A stretch of DNA of 64,000 bases from Bemisia tabaci (taxonomy: Eukaryota; Arthropoda; Insecta; Hemiptera; Aleyrodidae): contig NC_092801.1 of assembly GCF_918797505.1 (NCBI RefSeq), positions 30,952,487 to 31,016,486 of the forward strand. The letters are read 5' to 3'. Positions 48,038 to 60,000 of the stretch are shown here, piece after piece. Within the stretch, counting starts at the first letter, position 1; every line of letters begins with the position of its first letter. Both the position numbers and the translations under genes were made by a program. The notes beneath the pieces were generated by a model. It saw only the letters and a program-made list of their open reading frames with translations, ran no database searches and had not been told where the DNA came from.

Positions 48038-51000
48038 GTAAGTCCTGTGATATTTCGAATAAATCTTAGCATATATAAGAATGCACGAATGACATCTTTG
48101 TCTTGGAGCATTAAAATGTCGTATCTAGACCAAAACGTCCTGGCCAATTACTCGACTATTCCTAATTTAAGAAAAACGACAGAATAAAAATTAAGACGAA
48201 TTTAACTTTTGGATCGCATTTTTTTTATTCTCTTCTTCTTTTACAAAAAATATAGTAAAACCAATAAGAGTAACTTATGAAATAATAAAATCACAACGTA
48301 AAATTTGTGAAAAGAAATTTTTTTTTTTGGATAATCAACAGAGGTCAAAATTAAAGGGGGAAAGAACCTAACACATTAAAGTAGAAATGGCTATATAAAA
48401 CAGTAAATAAGTTGATGAGGATTTCCGAAAATTTATATTATTTACCTGCAGTGCCAAAAACTATGGCTAACAAACTATAGCAAGTTGGAACGTGAAAAGC
48501 GCTGGTTAAGGAACTACAATAAATCGACCTTAGGTCTTGTCCGGCGTGATAGCAAAGAGAGCAGTAAGTCTCAAATTTTCGAAATCGAGTTTCCTTTAAA
48601 ATTCGTCTGATCCCTTAAAAATGAAATCACTGAAATAGCTAAAACAGCAAAATTTATCTTAATTTTATAAAAACGAGACATGAAAAAACCGTATGTGCGC
48701 AAACAATGACGTTGTTTCAGGCAAGACAGCAGTAAGTGACATTATTCCTCCAGAGAGCCAATGTAAACTTTGCTTTCGGGTAAAGTGCCACCAATTTCTA
48801 ACCTGAAAATGTGCTTGTGTGTCCAAAACACAACCACGAATGCAAGCAGAATATAGGACTTACTGCTGTCTCGCCTTATTATAGCCTGGCATAGCCAAGT
48901 GAAAAATACACTTAATATGTAATTGAAATAATATCAGTCGGTTTTTAATCAGCCAAACGATTTTTAGGAGTTTTAGGGGTGATTATTGCGGCAATTTGAC
49001 AAAGAACGGAGGCTTTTTTCAATACAATTTTCGGTCAAGAGCTTCTGAGCCCATTCTCTCAAAACTTCATTTTTGCACTTACTGCTCTCTTCGCTATCAC
49101 GGCAGAATTATTGACCCACTGAGCTCATCAAAAGATGCACATACAGTGCACATTCGCTACTTTCAGACTGAGGTATCGAGAAGTTGTATGGAATTAAAGG
49201 ATCTATGTAATGACGATATTTTAAATTATCGAGAGCGGTTTCAAAGAGAATTCAAGTTACAAAGATTCTTATTTTGACTAACTTTCTTTTGTTGTTTTTG
49301 TTGAAAGTAAATCAAAATAATCAAGGCATCCGACAAAATGAAAAACCCTTGAGCTTTAAAAGATTCTTGAAGATATGCGCTGCAGGGCGTGATATCACTA
49401 TTCGATCTTCTGGAACAGCATTCTTTAGTTCCGTAGAAGTTCCAGTTACTTCAGTCTAAAATTAGCGAGTTTGCACTACGCATACAGGCATACATTAAGG
49501 GGACGGAGGTGGATACACTGAAAAAAAAGGAATGCTAATTCACCGATTTGGGGTGGAGTAAAATTTGCTTCACCTCGTAAAGCTTTCTTATCCGTGCACG
49601 GTGCGGTGTTGAATCAAGTGAACGACTAGCGCAAATTGCTACACCGATTTGCTACATCTGCGCGCCTTCATGCAGTTAATCTTGCATCGAGTGGCTTGGA
49701 AGTATAACTGCATTTTTTGGTATAGGTACTTTGCGAACAGTAAAAATAGCTCAATAGTTAGGCTGACATAGCGGAATTTACGGACAAATTGCGAAATTTA
49801 CGGAAGAATAACTAAAAAGGTAACAGACGTAGCTTTTCAGAGAGGAAAATCACCTACACGCGTGTGTGTAAGTTAGGTGAAATTTGCGTAGCGATTTTAC
49901 CAGCATGGTTTGCACGTTCGGTTTTTAGCTACACCATGCCATGAAATATCCGCGTGCACGGCAATTTCAGCAATATTTTTTTTTCAGTGTAGTTAGGTAC
50001 TTCATTGGTTATTGTGTTCATCAAGGGAATGTGTCTCATCCTTTAGTTAATTCAGACGCGGTGTGTGATGGGGAGCTGTCAGGTCCACTGCGATTCGTTA
50101 TGGGGGAAGGTCCCTCTGTTTAACGTCCCCTGGACTCGAGGAGTGTGCACCACAGACAAATTATGCGCTTGCAGATTCAACTTTGGAGATCTGCACCGAT
50201 TTACAACCCAGACCTGTATTCAGAAGTCTTTTTGGGGATCACTCAGAAGCTGGAAAAAAATGGCCGAGATGGTCATCAAGGTAGGAATGCAGTTACGTAT
50301 ACGATACATCAAACAGGTGTAATTGTATCGATATCGATTGGTTTAGCATGTAAATTTAGCCTCAAAAATTAATTGAGTAATCTCAGGAAACGGGTTTTCA
50401 ATAGTAGCTCTCAGATTCCTGTAAGTACAATATGGCAATGAAAAGTGATATTCTTAGGAATTTTCTCATTTTCCGCTATTCTAACTTAAATCCTAAAATT
50501 TGTATCTGAGGTTATGTTTTATTGTTCTGGACCAAACGATACATTGATACTATCAAATACGATCCGTACTGCCGTAAACAGTCGAGAAGATCATTAAGGT
50601 AGGAATGCAGTTTCTTCGTCAATAGATCGTATTCGATACATCAAACAGGTGTGATTGTATCGATATCGATTGGTTAACCATGTAAACTTAACCTCAAAAG
50701 TTAATTGAGTAATCTGAGGAAACGGGTTTTCGGTGATAGCTCTCGGACTCTTGTGAGTACAAAATGGCGATAAAAAGTGAAATTCTTCTATCAAAAACGA
50801 TCAGTACTGCCGTAGTAAGAAAGAACCGCGTATCAGTCATCAGTCGTTGCCAAATTTCCTTCGAAAAATCATGAATTTTCAAGAAAAGTTGTGAATATTT
50901 CCTGTCCAATTTTTAAGACGATTTCGTTTCGATCGATTCTTTTCCATGGGTCTAAATAGCAGATCAATAGATAAATCGCAGAGCATGTCACACTACAGCA

Positions 51001-54000
51001 TGGGATGCACCGCCACGGGTGCTAACTACGCTGCACTTCTTTAAGGACGTCTTCAGTGACACTGGACGTAAAAACACGGTGTACGCGCTGATCTTATTAT
51101 TTTTTGCTGATCTTCAAGCTGACACCGTCAAAACACGGTTACCACGGCTGTGCAAAATTTTACCCAGGCGTTTTCATTAAAACGTCCAGAGTGTCCACAA
51201 CGTTTTCTGTACGCGAAAAATGCAACGCAGTCATCCTTTGAGCACGATAAGTTGCATCCAAGTGTTATCAACGAGAAAACTTGGGCGCCTTCAATTATTT
51301 GGGTATGCAACGCGTACATCCTTAGAGCACGAATAGTTGCGCCAAGACGATGTCATAAAGAAAACTATGGCGCCTTCAATGTTCCCCAGTTATCGTTTTG
51401 AAATATGTTGGACCATTACATTTCAGTCAGCATGAACACTTATTAGCCTCCTGATTTGGGTTTTAGAAGGGGTGATCTAAACAATCTTTAAAATTAAAAA
51501 AATCAACCGCTCCTTGAAACTTACAGGGTTTAGGGACATGTAAGGAACTCTCAAGAATACATCCAGTCAAGGCAATTTTGAAGTCAGTCTTTCTATCGTG
51601 GATTAACTTCTTACTTTTAAAAGTGTTCCTTTTATTTCGGCTTAAAACAGTTTTGTTACTATGTTGTCTTCTTCTTGCATGCCAGGAAAATGTAGACAGT
51701 ATGAATTTACGAGAACAATTTGAAGTCTTTAAGAAGGCGTATGAGAAGAAATACAGCTCACTACAAGAGGAACAGAGACGTTTTGAGATCTTCAAGGAAA
51801 ACTTGGCTGTAATCGAAAACCTCATGGCTGAACGAAAAGGAAACGTCGTTTTCGGAATCGGCCCTTACACGGATCTTACAAGTAGGTGAAATTTCAACCC
51901 TATACACAGACATACAACTGCACGAAAAAATTAAATGCTGATTTAGCATTTAAATTGTTAAAAAAAATCCCTTCAGGTTTCAAATGCTGATTTTACAATA
52001 TAAAAATGCTGAGAGAACATCTGAATTTGTTCGTTTTACAGTGGGCGTAGTTAAGTTAGCATTTCTCCACATGTAAAATCAGCATTTGAAACTTGTCGAA
52101 CATGTTTTTAACAATATAAATGCTGAATCAACATTTACATTTTTTCCGTGTGAGAGAAAATAAGCAAGAAAATTATATTTGCTATGCTCAACATATGCCG
52201 AATTTTACGAGCAAAGGGAATCTCGCAGAATGGCTGGAGACGTGCTCTAATTAGTTTCTGTCAAGAAAACTAAAACGAGCGAGGAAATCAGCAATGTGAT
52301 ATCCGGAGGAGCTGAACGAAAGAAAAAAGGAATGAAATGAGGATGAAAACACAATTTTTTAGCTCTCATTTATCAGATTATGTTATTCTCGTGCTAGGAG
52401 GTAGTTCCTCTAGTTACCTATAACCTCTCGATGTAGATGTCTCAGGCTAATACGAAAACCTGACATTTGCAAAATGCTTAAGCAAAAAGGATTTCAGTTC
52501 GCTTATTTGCCAAGGTTTTTTTAAAAATGCCTACTCAATTTCATAAATGCCGAAGCATTTTGAAAAATGTCTAGACAAAAGGGAAATTTCAAACACTGAA
52601 ATGCTTCTACTGCATATTTTTCGTATATGCTTAGGTATTTTGTAAAATGCCGGATTTCCCTATTAGCCGGTGACTGATGCCGGAATCACACGCTGAATGT
52701 GGCTTGAATGTGGAAGACAACAGAGACCGAGTATCAGAGACCATTGGATAATGTTGGATTTGTCTCAGCAATTCGACTACATTTGGTACAAATATGGATA
52801 GAAATAACTCGACTTTGCGAAATTTCAGCCGTTGAGCGATGTCTCTTGACTTCCATATTCAGCTGCCAAATTCAGCGTGTGATTCCGGCAATAGATACGA
52901 CTAGAGTCCCTTTATACTGAGAGTCAAGACAACACCCCCTCATGGAGTCACAAATGGGAATAAAGATTACACAAATTGACAGTTTTTCGTAATCTTTGAT
53001 CGGTTCATTCTCAAATTCCTTCCTCCGTTCCTTCTCTCATTCCGTTTGTTCCTTGTCGAACCCGTTATTCTCCGGTTCATTCTACAGTATAATCTTTGCA
53101 ATCGCTGAAATTGTAATCTTTATTCCCATTTATGACACTATGGAGGCTTAAAATACGGGAACCAATCAGAAATGGATTCACATTGTCTTGACTCTCAGTA
53201 TAAAGGGACTCTAGATACGACTGGCCCATTTGATTCTATCCGATTCCCATGCGCAGGCGACGAGTACCTGACATTGATGGGCATCTCCGAGACAGAAGAT
53301 ACCTCTTCGGAAACTTCCAACTTGGAGCGACGGATGCTGGAGAGCCGTGGGTCGAGTAATAACTGGAATTGGTGGCGTTCTCGCTCGGTGCCACCCCGCG
53401 GGCCGGAGCCCTCTTTGCCGCCCCCACCCCCGTCCCGCACGACCTCTGTCCCGTCGTTCTGCAAGTACGCGTCCGATTTTTTCGTCGGGAAATATCCGGA
53501 GGGAGGACCGATGCTGGATTGGCGAGTACCCGTACAATATTACCCGGAGACTGAACCTCAGGTACGTCGCACAGTCGACAGAGCCCATTCGAGGGGTCGG
53601 GCAAAATTTGGAAACTTTAAAAGCTTACACGGAGAAAAAATTTTCGTGCGTGGGACCCGAAGTTTAGGTCATATGGATCTCTGAAGTTTTTGGATTGAGC
53701 ATCTGCACACTTTAGGTCTAGCTGTCGAGGTTCGGATCACACATCTGAAACTTCAATTCTTACATCTGAAGTACTTCAGATATGAGAACCGAAGTTTTTC
53801 GGATGTGAAAACTGAAGTTTTTCGGATGTGAAACCGAAGTTTTTCGGATGTGAAAACCGAAGTACTTCAGATGTATGAACTGAAGTTTCAGATGTGTGAT
53901 CCAAACCTCAGCAGCTGGACCTAAAGTGTTCAGATGCTCAATCCGAAAATTCAGAGATCCATATGACCTAAACTTCGGGTCCTACGCACGAATTTTTTTT

Positions 54001-57000
54001 CTCCGTGTATAATGGAGAATTTACAGGTGGCTAAAATTTGATGAATTTCCTGTTGAAGTGGAAACTACTAAGTGAACGTAACGCGAAGATACCCATGGTT
54101 CATAAATTGAACCATTTTGGAGGAGATATGACGAAGTAACCTAAGCTGCTAAATTACATGCGACTAAATAGGGATTGCCGCCAGATGACGTCATTAGGAG
54201 GTTCATTTTCACTAGTAAATCGATTTTTATAGTATTTCCCACATCAGAAAAAGTTAAAAAATTATGCGAGATTAGCTCTTCACACAAAATTAGCACTTTC
54301 AGACAAAGTAACAAAAAATTTTTGTGCGAATTCTCCATGATTCCGAAAAAAAAATTCTAAAAGCGGAAAAAAACTCAATTCAACCAAAAATTTTCCGAGA
54401 GTAAAGAGTGCTATCGGCGCGATGCCTTTTAGTAACCCCCTCTCCCAAAAATCCCTTTTGGCTAAAAGTATAAAACTTTCCTGTCTGTTAATGGTACCCA
54501 TGAGCGCTTTTAGGAATTACAGTTGAGTTGTCTCTGGAACTAACGGAATTCGTACCTAGCTTTCTTCCCGCGAAGTTATGAACCCTTTCTTTCTTAACTT
54601 TGTTTGCAGAACCTACCGGGAAGAGAATGCAAGGCATGTTGGGCATTTGCAGCTGCAGATGCCATAGCTATCGAGTTGGCAAGGTCGCGATGCAAAATTG
54701 TCCCGCTCTCAAAACAAGGTGAGTCGCACTAAGAAACGTGACATACCGCGCAAGGTGGATCGAGTCAATGAGAGAGGTCGCACAAAATTTGGAAACTTTA
54801 AAACCGTATAATTTCGTTCATACAAACGTTGAGGCTCTAAAAGTAGGCTCATTGGTTTCTTCGTGAAATATTCAACACTGAAAAAAAAGATTGGTGGAAT
54901 GTGCCATTCCTTACGGTTACGTGTATTATAACGCTTTTCAATGATTTATCGCTCGATCTACTTTTCAATTTTAATATATAAATGGCCGAAAATGTGCTGT
55001 CTGTTACGCTGACTTTTTACCGCGTGACAGACAGCACATTTTCGGAATTTACATAATATTAATTGAGAAGTAGAGCAATAAATGATAAGAAAGCGTTACA
55101 ATACAATACGCAACCCTTTGAAGATTAATTCAAACAAATTCGAGTGATTATCATTTCTACTAAAAATATGACCAAAAAATGTGTTGTCTGTTACGGCGAC
55201 AAAACCATTTCAGTTATCGTGAAACCACCCTTACCTTCACTGTAGAAAGACTAATTTGGCGCTATGCCACTCTCACTCAAATCATCAACATCCTCATTTG
55301 TGTACTTGACTGTTTTTTATATGGATAATGGATCTGTTGCACGCAAGAGGTACAGCCAATTAAATGTATACTTAAGGAGTAAATCCGCTCAAAAATCACG
55401 TGGGGCACAACAAAAAAGTCTGAAATCCGCTCTTCAGCGCGTAATCTGCGTACACTGAAAAAAAAGATTGGTAGAATTTACCATTTCTTCACGCTGTATT
55501 TCACACAGCGTGAAGGAATGGTAAATCCTACTAATCTTCAAGACTATTCTGCCAGAGGAATTGTTACCTGTACCAGTATATAGAAACGTTTACCTTTCTT
55601 CTGGCAGAATTGACTCGGAATTGACGCTGTGTGAAATACAGCGTGAAGGAATGGTAAGTTCTACTGATTTTTTCAGTGTACTAAAAGCACCCCTCGAAAC
55701 TTAAAATGTGATAGAATAAACATCAAAATTTGCATTGATCAAAAATTTCATGTCCGACCTCTCTCATTGACTTGATCTACCGTGCGACGGATCGTTCATT
55801 TTATTTCACAATTCGTTGTTTTTCTCACGACAGAACGTAACTACATTTCAATGTTGCCAGATTTTTCCATCATACACAGGCCATCATCGCGGGAGACGCG
55901 ACTCCCAGACAATGGAAACATTTCTAGTTGAGGCCTCTTGAGCCTTTTTGGTGCTTCTTGGGTTTATCTTGGGCTAAGTTTTTAGTAAGACAATTTCTTA
56001 CTTTCAAAATTTCCAAATTTATTTTTTTTGCTCAATTCAACCTGAGTGTAACTCAGATCCTGCCTGTTAAGGTGATTCGGTGGACGCTATATTTTGTGTC
56101 AAAACGACATGCGATACATCGCATTGATTAGTTTCATTTTTTTAGCTACTTGTCATTTGTCTCAAATTTCGAGATGGCAATTCTGTTCCAGAGAATTCAA
56201 GTACCAATTTTGACCAACAAATTCGACGTAATCGAGGCGTGGTTTTTTAAGAGGAAACATATCGCATTCGAGCGCAGTTTCGATATCCGTATCGAATGCG
56301 ATATATTGCCTCTAGAAAAATCACGCCTTCATCACGTTGAATTTCTGTGTCAAAATTGGTACGTGAATTCATTATTCTCCTGTTAACAGAATTTCGATCT
56401 CAAAATACGAGAAATGTAACTGCTACCTGTCTGAAAAAATGGAACTAAAAACATCACTTGGAAAAAAAACACATTGGATCTAGAGTCGAGACTCTTAAAA
56501 ACATCGGAAAGAAAAAATACCCTTGATTCAATCAGATTCAAGCTTAAATCAAGAACCAAGCCTCTTAATTTGAGCGGATTTCCTTTTGATTTAAGCTTAC
56601 ATCTGATTGAATTAAGAGTCCTCTTTCTTGTCAATGTTTTCAAGAGTCTAGACTCTAGATCCAATGTGCTTTTTTTCCAAAGATCGCATGCCGTTCTGAC
56701 GCAAAATATAGCGTCCATCGAATCACCTTAAACTCGGTCCAAATTCCATTAATTCATAAAAGTTTGGAAATGTCGACAGCATTGCTTGACTGCGTTGCTA
56801 ACTCTGGTTGTAGTGGTGGGAACTTGGAATATGCTCTGCATTACATTAGATATCATGGACTGCCAACCTCCGAAGCGTATCCTTACGAAGCAACGGATGG
56901 AGAGTGTAAGTCTCACATTCGAGCGTGGGCCAGAATCGCGAGTTACGATTTAGTCGGCGAGGAGTCTCTGACAACATATTTGAAGCACACTCCGATCCCA

Positions 57001-60000
57001 ACGAACATGCACGCTCCAAAGGAATTCCAAGTAAGAATTGGACCGTAAAAACACATATGTCTATTGGGAAACTAAGGATACATACGTTGCTTTTAAACTG
57101 TGCAAGGAATTTTGGTTCCTAATGGAGATGTTGCATGTGTGAGGAATTTGTGATTTGACTATTGATTATTATGTAAAAGTTCACGAGAAACACTTGACAC
57201 ACAAAATTTGACTTTTTTTTTACATGTTACCTTGATCGACTTTAACTATTTCACCAACCGAGCAATGAAAGTTGCCTAGCAAACAGATGAAGCCGTTTGG
57301 AAGCATCTGAACTCATCATATTTCGCAAAATTTGTATCGGCCAATTATTGGCAACATTAATGGAGATGTTGCATGTGTGAGGAATTTACGATTTGTCTGT
57401 TGATTCTTATGTAAAAGTTCGTGAGAAACACGATGGTGCCACTGGTTTTTTCTGAAATCAACTCCCAAGCTCAAAAAAAGCTCTCAAGTTGAGGCCAAAA
57501 TGGCCGGGGATATCCCACGCTATCCTGAGAGTCCACCTCCACATCAAGACAAATTCTTCATGCAAAGATAGGGAGCAAATACATTAGCAGTGATGCCGTG
57601 TTTTCAGAATTAGAGTCCCCAAATAAAGTGGCAGCCTTGTCAATGTATTTGCTCCCTATCTTTGCATGGAGAGTTTGTTTTGATGTAGAGGTGGACTCTC
57701 AGGATAGCGTGGGATATAACCTCCATTTTGGTCTCAACTTGAGAGCTTTTTTTTGAGCTTGGGAGATGATTTCAGAGAAAACCAGTGGCACCATCGTGTT
57801 TCTCACGAACTTTTACATAAGAATCAACAGACAAATCGTAAATTCCTCACACATGCAACATCTCCATTAATGTTGCCAATAATTGGCCGATACAAATTTT
57901 GCGAAATATGATGAGTTCAGATGCTTCCAAACGGCTTCAATCTGTTTGCTAGGCAACTTTCATTGCTCGGTTGGTGACATAGTTAAAGTCGATCAAGGTA
58001 ACATGTAAAAAAAAAGTCAAATTTTGCAAGGAAGAAAGTACCGAATGAATGCACTTGAGTCCGTCAAAAGTTTTCAGGAGTAGTTTTTGGACATGTAAGG
58101 TCTTTGTTTGTGCATGAAAAGAGCAAAAATGGTGACTTTATTTTAAAAAACACACTAACTTTCTACAGTTTTTCCGCTCCCCCAAACAGACAATGAAAAT
58201 GCACCCAAAGACGATTTTCGCTTCAAAAAAGTAAACGTAACTATTAGTGAATTTTATATCAGAAGCTTCGAAAAAAAATTGGCTTTTCAGCCTCTCTGAG
58301 TCATAAAACATCAATAAAACAAAAAAGCCTCTGAGTAAAAGGTACAACTATGAAAAGAGGGAATAAGCTTAGAGTTTAGGGAGAAACAGTTTTGGGTCTA
58401 AAAGTGCCTCGCTAACGCCTATATACGACAGAAATATTATTTTCAGGCGCATTCGTGTGATTACAACTTCAGTTTTTCATGATATCTCACCACAGAGGGT
58501 GATTATTTGAACCAATCATATTCATTACATCACAATGAAAAGCGATGCTAAATCACGGGATATGAGTCAGAAAATTGTAGATACATAAATGATCAGAAAT
58601 CCTACTCTCTGAACATAGAGGTTTTAAATAAGAGGTTTATTCATACTTTTCTTTTATTTTTACGTTCCTTATCACCTTTTTGAGACTTGTTTCCCGGATG
58701 GCAGCAACGTTTTTCATCTTAGTGTATTGTTTGGTTCATTGGATGCTAATAATTTCTAAATTCATTACATCAGTGTTTGCGTTAAAACCGTTATTTTTCG
58801 TTTCAGCACTATGTTTCTGGAGTTTTTGATGTACCTCATTGCAGCAATAATCCGGCTAAACTTGACAATAGCGTTGTTATCGTTGGCCATTACAAAGGTA
58901 ACCCCAACCTTATTTCGTCTCATTTTAATCACTTTTGTCTTACCTCGCTAACATTATTTTACAAAACTTGGAATTAATGGAATAAATCGAAATTATTTTC
59001 ACCCATGAAAAACCAAGCAGGAAATTGAAGGAAAACCGTTAGAATTATTCCTCCGAATGTCTTAACGATGCATAAATGCTCAAACATACATAAAATCTGT
59101 GAAAAAAGAGGGATCAACTTTAAAGTTGGACGTATTTATGCTAAATGGACGTATTTCTGTTAACGGAACTAAGCGCCAAATTGAGTTCCTTTTGAAGATT
59201 TCAGAATCCCGGATAGCGCGTTCTGTCAAACGGAACTAAGCGCCATGGAAAAGCATTGCAAGTGTAGGACACAAAAATGTGTGTTCCCTCAATAAATCCA
59301 GCAGAAAAAGAGGGAAGGTCGAAGAGAAAAAACATCCCTCATTTTTTATACACATCTTCATCGAACTTACATAAGGTCTAAGTAAAATGCGAGTACTTTC
59401 CATTTTGGTTTCAGATGCATGGATCGTCCGGAATAGCTCGACCAAAAAATGGGGCATTCAGGTATGCAATCTTATGACTGAAATGGTGTTAAAATAATAT
59501 ATATTTGACAATTGTAACAGTCTACCAGAGAAGGAACCTTTGCCCACAGATTGAAATAAAGAATAGGTACTGGAGCATGACGGAGTGTACTGCGAGAATT
59601 ATGGCACTGAAACGCCCAAAAATATCAAACTAAACTGAGATAACGTCGATTTGAAGTACAAATTTCGAGGAGTATGCTTCGCAAAAAAGTGACTTAAAAT
59701 TGGACTAGGTTCAGCAAAAAGAAAATGCCATTTTTGGCTCATCTATAAAGGCACTTAGCTGCACAAGAAAGCTAAAGTCATATGACATGTCAAAATTTCA
59801 TGTTTCTAACTCATGTGTTTCTAAAATTAGTCATGAAAAGTAGGTTATTTATTGTAAAATGAAATTATGTAGTCCGATTTTAGTCTGCCATATTCACTAT
59901 TCAGTGCTCAAAATTCTCGGATTGTAATGCGACTTAAATTCATTTGTTTAGTCCTGAAAATGATTAAATTTTGCAATGAGGACATACTATACTAGGTCTG

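Larger units (their letters stand above)
48038..51695 (+). other. Intron 1 with repeat insertions
   Basis: Holds an N-family foldback (48545-49108), a CACTGAAAA-type foldback (49515-49989), a roughly 190-bp direct duplication (50281 and 50598), C- and D-family half copies (50807-51020) and a Q-type repeat (51287-51375). A candidate extra exon is listed separately. Confidence 0.6.

Noticed and set aside
51578..51685. Hydrophobic N-terminus preceding the I29 exon as a signal peptide
   Set aside because: The frame opens at TTG, not ATG, and lies upstream of a pyrimidine tract and acceptor, so it reads as intron.
53195..53604. Several overlapping ORFs on the opposite strand and in other frames
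   Set aside because: They are shadows of the GC-rich exon 3; only the plus frame joins to cathepsin motifs on both sides.
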